From contig DASTBU010000031.1 in the NCBI GenBank assembly GCA_035711845.1, positions 1-62,775 of the forward strand: a stretch of DNA of 62,775 bases. The letters run 5' to 3'. Shown here in pieces: positions 17,231-26,114 of this stretch. How positions within the stretch are numbered: position 1 is the first letter of the stretch; each line of letters begins with the position of its first letter. A model generated the notes under the pieces. The model made no database searches, was not told the DNA's origin, and was given only the letters and a program-made list of their open reading frames with translations. A program made the position numbers and the translations under genes. Origin of the DNA: DASTBU01 sp035711845 (GTDB lineage Bacteria; Acidobacteriota; Vicinamibacteria; Vicinamibacterales; 2-12-FULL-66-21).

Positions 17231-18700
17231 TCACAACACCGGCGAGCAGAGCCGCAGCGTGGAATCCAGGAAGCGGCTCCCCCGGTTCCTCGCTCGATAC
17301 TCTTCAGCTGAGAAGGCGACGCACTGCTGTTCGTCGGCTCTGAAATCCGCCTCGAGCTCGCGGGTGAGGGCCTGGTCGTAGATGACCAGGTTCGTCTCGT
17401 AGTTGATCGAGAAGCTGCGAATGTCGATGTTCCCCGATCCGACGGAGCAGACTTCCGAGTCCACGCAGACGGTTTTCGGGTGGAAGTACGCGCCCTGGTA
17501 GAGCAGGACCTTCACCCCCGCGCGCGTCATGTCGGCGGCGTAGGTCAGGCCGGCGCGGTACGCGGGGGAGAACTCGGCGCCGCGCGGGGCAATCATCAGC
17601 CTGACGTCGAGACCCGCCAGCGCCGCGGTTTTCATCGCTTCCGCGAGGCTCGTGTCAGGAATCAGGAACGGCGACTGCAGAAAGATGTGGCGCCGGGCGA
17701 TCGCGATCATGGCGAGGTACGCCTGCCTGATCGCTTCCCACCGCGAGTCGGGCCCTGCGCTCACCACCTGAATCGGCACACCGTCGGCGCAGGTCGCTGC
17801 CTCCGGGAAGTACTGGTCGTCGAAGAGGTTTTCCCCGGTCGTGTTGTTCCACATCGTCGCGAACACGCCCTGCAGGATCTGGACGGCTTCGCCGACGACC
17901 CGAGCGTGCGTGTCGCGCCACCCGCTGAACCCCTTCGGCCCCGTCAAGTGCTTCTCGGTCATGTTCAGCCCGCCCGAGTACCCGATTCGGCCGTCGAGCA
18001 CCGCGATCTTGCGGTGGCTCCGATAGCTGAGCGTGTGCAGGCGGTACAACGGTGAAAACGGATACATGCTGATGCCGGCCCGCCGGAGCGCGCGCACGTA
18101 CCGCTGGCTCAGCATGGTAAAGCTGCCGAATGGATCGTAGAGGATCCGGACCTGCACACCTTCCTTGACCTTCTCCGCGAGCAGCCGCCCGACCTCCTCG
18201 GTGAAGGGATCGGAGGCCCATTCGTAATAGAGAAGGTGGATGGACCGGGAGGCCGCGCGAATATCGGCGAGGAGGCACGGGTACTTCTCGCTGGCGTTCT
18301 GGAGGATCTCCAGCGAGTTGCAGAGCGTCAGCGGCGCTCGGGCCGAGGCCCAGAGCATGGTCGCGATGCGCGCGTAGCTGCCATGGTCGTCGGCGAGCCT
18401 CGAGAGGTTGGCTGGCTGCTGCGCGATCACGCTCGCGGCACGATCCGCCAGCTTCGTGCCTTGAAGCAGGGGTGTCAGGAAACGCTCGCGGCTGAACGCG
18501 TGCCGGCCGCGGCCGAACATCGCGTAGAGCACCACCCCCCCAAACGGGAACACGAACAGCAGGAACAACCAGGCAAACGTGGATTGAGGGCTGCGGTTCT
18601 CGAGAATCAGGAAGACCGCGACGCTCAGCGCGTACACGCCGATGAGGGCGGTCACCGCCGTATACCACGTCAGGTTCGCAACGATCTGTCCGAAATCCAT
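17231..18700 (-). CDS. Cardiolipin synthase (PLD superfamily)
   Basis: A 489-residue protein. Two N-terminal membrane helices (residues 10-75, with a PLDc_N-type F-A-W-L-F-L-L-F-V-F-P) are followed by two phospholipase D domains. The first HKD motif is H-R-K-I-A-V-L-D with the following G-R-I-G-Y-S-G-G. The second is H-P-K-T-V-C-V-D with C-S-V-G-S-G-N. Both catalytic sets are complete. The enzyme condenses two phosphatidylglycerol molecules, or PG and PE, to cardiolipin at the inner membrane. ATG 18700 begins M-D-F-G-Q-I-V-A-N-L just before the first helix; no good ribosome site is visible, and a longer start up to 18877 is possible but looks like non-coding composition. Confidence 0.92.
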   Translation of the reverse strand: MDFGQIVANLTWYTAVTALIGVYALSVAVFLILENRSPQSTFAWLFLLFVFPFGGVVLYAMFGRGRHAFSRERFLTPLLQGTKLADRAASVIAQQPANLSRLADDHGSYARIATMLWASARAPLTLCNSLEILQNASEKYPCLLADIRAASRSIHLLYYEWASDPFTEEVGRLLAEKVKEGVQVRILYDPFGSFTMLSQRYVRALRRAGISMYPFSPLYRLHTLSYRSHRKIAVLDGRIGYSGGLNMTEKHLTGPKGFSGWRDTHARVVGEAVQILQGVFATMWNNTTGENLFDDQYFPEAATCADGVPIQVVSAGPDSRWEAIRQAYLAMIAIARRHIFLQSPFLIPDTSLAEAMKTAALAGLDVRLMIAPRGAEFSPAYRAGLTYAADMTRAGVKVLLYQGAYFHPKTVCVDSEVCSVGSGNIDIRSFSINYETNLVIYDQALTRELEADFRADEQQCVAFSAEEYRARNRGSRFLDSTLRLCSPVL

Positions 18701-18909
18701 TCGTAAGAGCGAGATCAGGTCGCGCGCTGCGCTGAGCGCACGCCGCGGCACGTCGCTGGGTGCCGTGGTCTTCGACCGGCCATCTTCATGAGTGTATCCC
18801 GACCGCCGCGCCGTCCTCCGACAGGCTCCGGATTCGAGCGCAAGATCCGGAGTGTCCGAGGCGCCGAACCTTGCCACAATGGTCCCTCTGTTCGATCGGG
18901 AGGATCATG

Positions 18910-19377
18910 ATGCCGTTTCAGGTAGTGGCGTTGCCGGAACAGGAATTCGCGGATCTGTTTTCGATGGACGATCGGGCGCTCCGGGAGCGCGGAGCGAAGC
19001 GATACATCGCGGATCGAACGCCGGGATTTCCCTGCCGGGTGAGCCTCGAGGATGCCTCACCGGGCGAAGTCGTCATTCTCGCGCCGTTCGTTCACCAGCC
19101 GGCGGATTCGCCGTACAAAGCGTCGGGGCCGATCTTCGTCAGGAACCGTGCGCGGCGGGCCTCGCCGGGGATCGGCGACGTGCCCGAGCTGCTTCGCTCG
19201 CGCCTGCTCTCGGTTCGGGCCTACGATGACGCGTCGCTGATGCGCGAAGCGGACGTGGTGGACGGTCGCGAGCTGGAAGCCGTCGTCGAGCGCATGTTCG
19301 GCGATTCCGGCAACAGCTACCTGCACGTCCACTTCGCGCGGCCGGGCTGTTACGCCTGCCGCATCGATCGCGCCTGA
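18910..19377 (+). CDS. DUF1203 family protein
   Basis: A 155-residue soluble protein starting M-P-F-Q-V-V-A-L-P, with GGGAGGA upstream of a double ATG at 18907/18910. It has the DUF1203 hallmarks: C-R-V-S-L-E-D-A near residue 40, I-L-A-P-F-V-H-Q-P, S-G-P-I-F-V-R, and the C-terminal V-H-F-A-R-P-G-C-Y-A-C-R-I-D with two close cysteines. The molecular function of this family is not established. It is divergent from the cardiolipin synthase gene and lies upstream of the histidine kinases. Confidence 0.88.
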   Translation: MPFQVVALPEQEFADLFSMDDRALRERGAKRYIADRTPGFPCRVSLEDASPGEVVILAPFVHQPADSPYKASGPIFVRNRARRASPGIGDVPELLRSRLLSVRAYDDASLMREADVVDGRELEAVVERMFGDSGNSYLHVHFARPGCYACRIDRA

Positions 19378-19542
19378 CCGCCCTGCGACCGGACCGCCTC
19401 CTCCGAAAATCGTGATCCAACCCCAGCCGTCCCATCTCGGGCTCCCGAAAACCGACATCTGAGCCGAAACCCCGGCGCGGTGGCGCATTTCCTGCTATCG
19501 CGAGTTCCGGGGAGCGGTGCTCTTCGGGTCGGGAGTGGCTGG

Positions 19543-21345
19543 ATGCCAAGGGAGCGAGTGAATCACAGCGGATCTGCTGCATCAGAGGTCCGTCCAACCT
19601 CTGCAGCAACTCCTGCGCCCATAACGACAGCTCCACAGGTACGCACCGACGACAGCCACATCGTGGGGATCGGCGCGTCCGCGGGAGGGGGGGACTCTCT
19701 GCGTGATTCCTCCCCCGTTCCGGACTCGTCGACGACCATGGTGCGCCTCTCGGGAATCTCGCGGGATGTCTCGCAGTTGATGCGCGCGCGGCAGGACGTC
19801 GCGGATCGTGAGGAGCGGCTCCGCCTGCTGCTCGATTCGACCGCCGAAGCCGTCTACGGCATCGATCCCGGCGGGGTGTGCACCTTCTGCAATTCTGCAT
19901 GCGGGCGCCTCCTCGGTTACGAGTCGCCGGCCCTGATTGGCAGGCAGATGCACCCTCTGCTCCACCACACCAGGCCGGACGGCACCCCATGTGCGCCGGA
20001 AGACTCGCGAATCTACGAGGCCATGCGGCATCGGGAGGGCGTCCATGTGGACGACGAGGTCATCTGGCGCGCCGATGGGACATCGTTCCCGGCCGAGTAC
20101 TGGAGCCACCCCATCCTTCTCAACGACGAGGTGATCGGCGCCGTCGTGACGTTCCAGGACGTGACCGCGCGCGGGAAGCCGGGACTAGAGCTCCAGGAGC
20201 GCGTGCGGCACCGGGATCTGTTCCTCGCGATGCTCTCGCACGAGCTTAGGAACCCGCTCGCCGCGATCCTCAGCGCCACGCGCGTGCTCCAAAGCGCGAG
20301 CTGGACCGACGATGCGTGCAATGAGGCTGGCCGTGTGGTGGCCCGCCAGGCCAATCACATGTCGCGCCTCCTCGACGATCTGCTGGACGTGTCCCGCATG
20401 ACCCGCGGCCACATCGGTCTCTGCCACGAGCTGGTCGATCTGCGGGTCACAGCGGCGTCCGCCTTCGAAACACTCGGCCCCTTCATGGCCGAGCGCGACA
20501 CGCGGCTCCTGGTGGATATCAGCAAGGAGCCGGTCCACGTGGTTGGCGACCCGGCGAGACTGCAGCAGATTCAGGCCAATCTGCTCAGCAACGCCTCCAA
20601 GTACTCTCCGCGCGGCGCGGAAGTGCAGTTCGAGCTCCGGCCGATCGACGGCGAGGCCATGATTCGCGTAACGGATCACGGGCGCGGCATCGAGCCCGAG
20701 ATGCTGCCGCGCATCTTCGAACTGTTCGTCCAGGCCGATCAGTCGCTCGCGCGTTCCGAAGGCGGCCTGGGCATCGGGTTGACGCTGCTCCGGTCACTGG
20801 TGGAGCTGCACAACGGTCGCGTGGAGGCTCAGAGTGATGGCCCCGGCCGCGGCAGCGCCTTCACTGTCTGGCTGCCGCTGGCGCCTGCTGATTGGCTGAA
20901 TGCGGAGGTCGGCGTGCAAACACCGCGCGCTGGCGTCCGCACCGTCGTTCTGGTCGAGGACCAGGCTGACGCGCGACGCATGCTGCAGCTGCAGCTCGAA
21001 AACGAGGGCGTGCGTGTGTTTCCTGCCGAGAACGGCCTCGAGGGTGTGGAGCTCATCGAACGTCTCCACCCGGAGCTGGCACTGGTCGATCTCGGCTTGC
21101 CCGTGATGAGCGGATTCGATCTCGCGCGGCGAATCCGTCAGAATCCAGGGAATGCCGGAACCCGTCTTGTTGCCCTCAGCGGGTACGGGCAGGACTCCGA
21201 CATTCACGCCTCGCTTCTGGCGGGCTTCGACGAGCACCTGACGAAGCCGCCCAATCCCGAGCGCCTCGTGCGGCTGTTGAGGGATGACCCTCGCGGTTCG
21301 GCCCGCAGCCGCGAGCCCGGCACGGGATACAATCGTCCGGCTTGA
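19543..21345 (+). CDS. Hybrid histidine kinase: PAS - HisKA - HATPase - receiver, with a CheB-like N-terminal remnant
   Basis: About 600 residues. A PAS domain spans roughly residues 85-205 (L-L-L-D-S-T-A-E-A-V-Y-G-I-D). HisKA has S-H-E-L-R-N-P-L-A-A with phospho-His at about residue 233. HATPase_c shows N-L-L-S-N-A-S-K-Y, D-H-G-R-G-I and G-G-L-G-I-G-L. The receiver at the C-terminus has V-L-V-E-D-Q and phospho-Asp at about 516 (V-D-L-G-L-P). Near residue 45 there is I-V-G-I-G-A-S-A-G-G, the start signature of CheB methylesterase in CheB-CheR-PAS kinases, but the rest of CheB and CheR is absent. The start is uncertain (19480 or 19543). It is followed after 10 bp by a second hybrid kinase; no separate response regulator is nearby. 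Confidence 0.87.
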   Translation: MPRERVNHSGSAASEVRPTSAATPAPITTAPQVRTDDSHIVGIGASAGGGDSLRDSSPVPDSSTTMVRLSGISRDVSQLMRARQDVADREERLRLLLDSTAEAVYGIDPGGVCTFCNSACGRLLGYESPALIGRQMHPLLHHTRPDGTPCAPEDSRIYEAMRHREGVHVDDEVIWRADGTSFPAEYWSHPILLNDEVIGAVVTFQDVTARGKPGLELQERVRHRDLFLAMLSHELRNPLAAILSATRVLQSASWTDDACNEAGRVVARQANHMSRLLDDLLDVSRMTRGHIGLCHELVDLRVTAASAFETLGPFMAERDTRLLVDISKEPVHVVGDPARLQQIQANLLSNASKYSPRGAEVQFELRPIDGEAMIRVTDHGRGIEPEMLPRIFELFVQADQSLARSEGGLGIGLTLLRSLVELHNGRVEAQSDGPGRGSAFTVWLPLAPADWLNAEVGVQTPRAGVRTVVLVEDQADARRMLQLQLENEGVRVFPAENGLEGVELIERLHPELALVDLGLPVMSGFDLARRIRQNPGNAGTRLVALSGYGQDSDIHASLLAGFDEHLTKPPNPERLVRLLRDDPRGSARSREPGTGYNRPA

Positions 21346-21355
21346 GCGCGCCGCG

Positions 21356-24300
21356 ATGCCGACAACGATGACCACCCGGATTGCCGTCTGCCTGAACCTG
21401 ACTCGGGCGATCAGCCGTGCGCGAGCCGTGGAGGACATCTACGAGATTGCGCTCGACACGCTGCAGGACGGGCTGGGCGTGTCGCGCTCGTCCATCCTCC
21501 TCGTCGACGCCGAGGGGGTCATGCGGTTCAAGGCGCATCGTGGTATCTCGGTAGCCTACCGCCGGGCGGTCGAAGGCCACACGCCCTGGGCACCGGACAC
21601 CCCGGATCCGGAACCGATCGTCGTCGGCGACGTGACCGAAGACGCTGCGGTGGCGCCGTATCTCTCTGTCCTCCAGGTCGAGGGTATCGCGGCGCTGGCA
21701 TTCGTCCCGCTCGTGAGCCAGGGCCGCGTCATCGGCAAGTTCATGCTGTATTACGACGCGCCGCACACGCTCGACCCGGACGAGGTGCAGCTGGCCGGCC
21801 TCGTGGCGTCGCAGGTGTCCGTTGCCGTGGAGCGCGCGCGCACGGAAGAGCAGGCGCGGCGCAGCGAGGAGCAGCTTCGCTTCGCGCTCGAGGCGGCGAA
21901 CATCGGCACGTGGCACTGGGACCTGCGCACGCAGGCGATGCGATGGTCCCTCAACCTCGATCGCCTTCAGGGATTCTCCGGTGCCTTCGACGGCACGTTC
22001 GAGAGCTACTTACGCGGAATTCATCCCGAGGATCGCGACCGCGTGCGGGCGTCGATCCACGATTCGATCGTCGAAGGCATGCTGCACGACGTCGAGTACC
22101 GGATGGTTGGTACGGATGGATCGGTCAGCTGGATCGAGAGCAAGGGAAGGATCGAAAGGGGATCCGATGGATCGCCGGTAGGCATGTCCGGCCTGTTCAT
22201 GGACATCACAGCGAGGAAAGATGCGGAGCTCGCGCGGGTCGAAGCCCTCGAAGACTCGCATCGCGCCTCCCAGCGGCTCGCGGCCATCGTCGAATCCTCC
22301 GGGGATGCGATTGTCAGCAAGAACCTGGACGGCGTGATCATGACCTGGAACCAGGCCGCCCAGCGGATGTTCGGGTACAGCGCGGCGGAAGTGATCGGGC
22401 GATCGATCACGACGATCATTCCGCCCGAGCGCCTGGCGGAAGAAGATCTGGTGCTCGCCCGCATCCGGGTTGGCGAACTGGTCGAGATGGAGACCATTCG
22501 ACAGCACAAGGACGGGGGCCTTGTACCGATCTCGCTGATGGTGTCTCCCATTCGGGATCGAGATGGCCGGATTATCGGCGCGTCCAAGGTCGCCCGGGAC
22601 ATTTCCGCCCGATTGCGCATCGAAGCCGAGCGGACCGAGCTTCACCGGCGGCTCACGATTCTGGTCAACGCGTCGGCCTTCCTCCTGGACTCACCGGAGA
22701 CCGAATCGGTCCTGGGCGCAACGATCTCGGTCGCGCAACAACTGCTCGTCGCCGACGGGCACGCGATCTGGGCCGTGGACGGCGTGGAGGGACCCTGGCG
22801 TGCCGTGAGGTCCGAAGGGATTTCTCCGAAGTTCGCCGCGCGCGTCTTCCCGACCACGGGACACACGACCGTTCCTGCCTGGCACGTCCTTTCGGCGCCC
22901 CTTGCCGTGACGGACGTGACCGTCCATCCGTTGTTCGCAGAGCACCTGTCCGCGTACCGGGAAGAGGGGATCAGGTCCATGCTGGTTTGCCCGATGCGGC
23001 TCGGTGCGGGCGGTGCGGCCACGCTCGTCTTTTACTATCGCTCCCCGCACGAATTCATGGACGTTGACGTGGAAGCGGGACGAGCGCTGGCCAACCTGGC
23101 CGCGGCCGCGATGACCACGGCTGACCTTCATCACCAGCTGCGGACGCAGCGGAACGCAGCTGAGACGGCCCGGATGCAGGCGGCGTTCCTCGCCGACGCG
23201 ACCGCGGTCCTGTCGCAATCGCTCGATTACGAGCAGACCCTGTCCGGAATTGCCCGGCTCGCCGTTCCGGAGATCGCCGACTGGTGCGCCGTCGACATCC
23301 TCGATCACCGAGGACAGCTGCAGCAGCTGGCCGTGGCTCACGTCGATCCCACCAAGGTCGAGCTCGCGGAGACCCTCCGTCAGAAGTATCCGCCGGACCC
23401 AGGAGCGCCCGGTGGGGTCCACGAGGTGATTCGTACGGGCAAGCCGGCGATGCTGGCGGCCATTCCGCCGGAACTGCTGACGGCGCGGGTCCGCGACGAG
23501 CAGCACCGCAGGATGCTGACCGAGCTTGGGCTGACCTCCTCCATGTGCGTACCGCTGGTGTCGGCGAGGGGCACGCTCGGCGCGATGACGTTCGTGTATG
23601 CGGAGTCCGACCGTCACTACACGCCGCGCGACCTCGCGTTTGCCCAGGAGCTGGCCGCGCGGGCCGCGCTCGCCATCGAGAATGCGTATGCCTACCGCCG
23701 CGTGAACGACGCGAACCGGCTCAAGGACGAATTCCTTGCGACGCTGTCGCACGAGCTCCGTACGCCGTTGAACGCGATCCTCGGGTACGCGCAGATGCTG
23801 AACATGGGCGCCCTGAGCGACGAGCGGCGAGCGAACGCCATGGTCGTGCTGCTGCGCAACGCTGAGGCGCTGAAGCAGATCATCGAGGACGTGCTTGATG
23901 TCTCTCGAATCACGTCAGGCAAGCTCCGGCTGAAGATGCGGCCGGTCGAGCTCGGTGAGATCCTGAAGGACGCGGCGGCGACGATCCAGCCGGCCGCCGA
24001 CGCGAAGGGTGTGGCGCTGCAGACGTTCATCGATTCCCGGACGCCCGCCGCCTCGGGCGATCCCGATCGACTCCAGCAGATCGTGTGGAACCTGCTCTCG
24101 AACGCGGTGAAGTTCACGCCCCGGGAGGGCCACGTCCAGCTGCGTCTCGAGCCTGTTGGCGCCTCGATCCAGATCGTCGTGAGCGACGATGGCCAGGGCA
24201 TCGACGAGGCCTTCCTTCCGTATATCTTCGAGAGATTCCGGCAGGCCGACAGCCGCTTCTCGCGCGAGCACGGCGGCCTTGGACTCGGGCTGGCCATCGT

Positions 24301-24853
24301 GCGCGAGCTCGTCGAGCTGCACGGCGGCACCGTCTCAGCGTCCAGCGGCGGGTTGGGCAAAGGCGCGACGTTCACGGTACGCCTGCCGGTACTCATGGTT
24401 CCGAGCGCGCACCCGAGCGAGCCGGAATCGCATCCACCGGTTGGTGCCTTGAAGCCGTACGAGCGGATGGAGCGCTTGAATGGCCTGCACATCCTCGCGG
24501 TCGACAACGAGCAAGACGCGCTGGGCCTGCTTCGCGCCATCCTCGAGAGCGAAGGCGCGCAGGTGACCACCGCGGCTTCGGCGCAACAGGCCCTCGATCG
24601 GCTGACGGCCGGCGGCTTCGATGCCATGATCGCCGACATCGGCATGCCCGGCATGGATGGCCTGGAGCTGATACGCACCATCAGGCGAACGCTACCACCG
24701 CCAGCCAATCAGTTGCCGGCCGTGGCGCTGACCGCCTACGCACGCTCGGACGACCGGATTACGGCCCTCGCGAGTGGTTTCCAGATGCATCTGCCAAAGC
24801 CGGTCAACCCGCACGAGCTCGTCGTCGCAGTCGCCTCGCTCGCCGGACGGTGA
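21356..24853 (+). CDS. Multi-sensor hybrid histidine kinase (GAF-PAS-PAS-GAF-GAF-HisKA-HATPase-REC)
   Basis: An 1165-residue cytoplasmic protein with no clear membrane segment. Order as read: GAF (20-160, starting near A-R-A-V-E-D-I-Y-E-I-A-L), PAS (175-300, A-L-E-A-A-N-I-G-T-W-H-W-D), PAS (315-435, I-V-E-S-S-G-D-A-I-V-S-K), two GAF-like blocks (445-590 and 610-780), HisKA with S-H-E-L-R-T-P-L-N-A (His at about 799), HATPase_c (N-L-L-S-N-A-V-K-F, D-D-G-Q-G-I, G-G-L-G-L-G-L) and a receiver with phospho-Asp at about 1094 (I-A-D-I-G-M-P-G-M-D-G). ATG 21356 lies 11 bp after the previous kinase stop, so the pair is probably one operon. Signal and output are not evident; there is no DNA-binding domain. 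Confidence 0.93.
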   Translation: MPTTMTTRIAVCLNLTRAISRARAVEDIYEIALDTLQDGLGVSRSSILLVDAEGVMRFKAHRGISVAYRRAVEGHTPWAPDTPDPEPIVVGDVTEDAAVAPYLSVLQVEGIAALAFVPLVSQGRVIGKFMLYYDAPHTLDPDEVQLAGLVASQVSVAVERARTEEQARRSEEQLRFALEAANIGTWHWDLRTQAMRWSLNLDRLQGFSGAFDGTFESYLRGIHPEDRDRVRASIHDSIVEGMLHDVEYRMVGTDGSVSWIESKGRIERGSDGSPVGMSGLFMDITARKDAELARVEALEDSHRASQRLAAIVESSGDAIVSKNLDGVIMTWNQAAQRMFGYSAAEVIGRSITTIIPPERLAEEDLVLARIRVGELVEMETIRQHKDGGLVPISLMVSPIRDRDGRIIGASKVARDISARLRIEAERTELHRRLTILVNASAFLLDSPETESVLGATISVAQQLLVADGHAIWAVDGVEGPWRAVRSEGISPKFAARVFPTTGHTTVPAWHVLSAPLAVTDVTVHPLFAEHLSAYREEGIRSMLVCPMRLGAGGAATLVFYYRSPHEFMDVDVEAGRALANLAAAAMTTADLHHQLRTQRNAAETARMQAAFLADATAVLSQSLDYEQTLSGIARLAVPEIADWCAVDILDHRGQLQQLAVAHVDPTKVELAETLRQKYPPDPGAPGGVHEVIRTGKPAMLAAIPPELLTARVRDEQHRRMLTELGLTSSMCVPLVSARGTLGAMTFVYAESDRHYTPRDLAFAQELAARAALAIENAYAYRRVNDANRLKDEFLATLSHELRTPLNAILGYAQMLNMGALSDERRANAMVVLLRNAEALKQIIEDVLDVSRITSGKLRLKMRPVELGEILKDAAATIQPAADAKGVALQTFIDSRTPAASGDPDRLQQIVWNLLSNAVKFTPREGHVQLRLEPVGASIQIVVSDDGQGIDEAFLPYIFERFRQADSRFSREHGGLGLGLAIVRELVELHGGTVSASSGGLGKGATFTVRLPVLMVPSAHPSEPESHPPVGALKPYERMERLNGLHILAVDNEQDALGLLRAILESEGAQVTTAASAQQALDRLTAGGFDAMIADIGMPGMDGLELIRTIRRTLPPPANQLPAVALTAYARSDDRITALASGFQMHLPKPVNPHELVVAVASLAGR

Positions 24854-25013
24854 GGCCCGTGAGGCTGCGGCCGATCGGCCTTCGACAATCAGCTGTCGGT
24901 CGGCCTCACTTCAACCCGTCCGCGGGGCGCACTCGCAAACCTCGACGCGATCTGCACACCGATTCTGTCACCCGGGACGCATACCATGTCGATTGCTCTG
25001 CCGCTCGTTCGAC

Positions 25014-26036
25014 TCATCCAACTGGACCTCGAGCGACCAGCACCGCGGCCCCGGTGAGCCGGCCAGCGCGCAGATCGGCCAGCGCGCGGTTGGCCTCCCG
25101 GAGCGGATAGGGGTGGACGTGCGTTCTGATCCGAGCCCCGGAGGCAATCTCGAGAAATTCCCGGGCGTCGGTCGTCGTGAGGTTCGCGACGGACCGCACG
25201 GTACGTTCCTGCCAGAGGAGCCGGTAGGGAAAAGACGGGATGTCGCTCATGTGGATGCCCGCGCAGACGACGATGCCCCCCGGAGCGACGCGTGAAAGGG
25301 CTTCCGGGACCAGGGCTCCGACGGGCGCAAAGATTACGGCGCTGTCGAGCGGCTGCGGTGGAGGCTCGGTCGATCCCCCCGCCCAGGTGACGCCGATGTC
25401 GAGCGCGAACCGCCGGGCCTGTTCGTCCCCAGGGGTCACGAACGCATAGACCTCGCGCCCCGAATGGAGCGCCACCTGCGCGATGATGTGCGCCGCGGCG
25501 CCGAACCCGTAAATGCCCACCCGATGGCCGTCGCCCGCCATCCGATACGCGCGGTACCCGATGAGGCCTGCGCAGAGAAGCGGCGCCACGTGCAGGTCGT
25601 CGTACGCGGCAGGCAGCGGGAAGCAGAACCGTTCATCGGCGACCGCGAATTCTGCGTAACCGCCGTTTATCTGATAGCCGGTGTAGGCCGCGTTCGGGCA
25701 GAGATTCTCCCGGCCAGCGCGGCAGAAATCGCACGCCCCGCACGAGCGCCCCAGCCAGGGCACGCCAACCCGATCGCCGCGTGCGAACGCGGTCGCCCCG
25801 GCCCCCGTCCGTTCCACGCGGCCGACGATCTCGTGGCCCGGGATCACGGGGATTGCCGGGTCGGGGAGGTCGCCGTCGACGACGTGGAGATCGGTGCGGC
25901 AGACACCGCAGGTCTGAACCTGAATGAGGAGCTGTCCCGGGCCTGGGACGGGGATCTCGAGATCGATCGGCTCGAGTTCGCCCGCGCCGGGTTGCATCAG
26001 CGCCATCGCGTGCATTCGTCCGGGGAGAGATGACAT
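25014..26036 (-). CDS. Zinc-dependent alcohol dehydrogenase (MDR superfamily, AdhA-like)
   Basis: A 340-residue medium-chain dehydrogenase. The catalytic zinc site is shown by C-G-V-C-R-T-D-L-H and G-H-E-I-V-G, and the structural zinc lobe by C-G-A-C-D-F-C-R-A-G-R-E-N-L-C. The nucleotide-binding fold has G-I-Y-G-F-G-A-A-A-H, where the usual G-x-G-x-x-G/A is slightly altered. It oxidises or reduces a small alcohol/aldehyde with NAD(P)H; the specific substrate is unknown. ATG 26036 (M-S-S-L-P-G-R-M-H-A-M) is used, but starts at 26054 or the internal M-H-A-M are possible. It is divergent from the glycosyltransferase gene and seems monocistronic. Confidence 0.92.
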   Translation of the reverse strand: MSSLPGRMHAMALMQPGAGELEPIDLEIPVPGPGQLLIQVQTCGVCRTDLHVVDGDLPDPAIPVIPGHEIVGRVERTGAGATAFARGDRVGVPWLGRSCGACDFCRAGRENLCPNAAYTGYQINGGYAEFAVADERFCFPLPAAYDDLHVAPLLCAGLIGYRAYRMAGDGHRVGIYGFGAAAHIIAQVALHSGREVYAFVTPGDEQARRFALDIGVTWAGGSTEPPPQPLDSAVIFAPVGALVPEALSRVAPGGIVVCAGIHMSDIPSFPYRLLWQERTVRSVANLTTTDAREFLEIASGARIRTHVHPYPLREANRALADLRAGRLTGAAVLVARGPVG

Positions 26037-26114
26037 AGGATGATTACTTAACACGATTGACGCGATGCGACGTGACGCGATGCGCTTTGTTTCCTGAAAC
26101 CGACCGTCGTGCTC

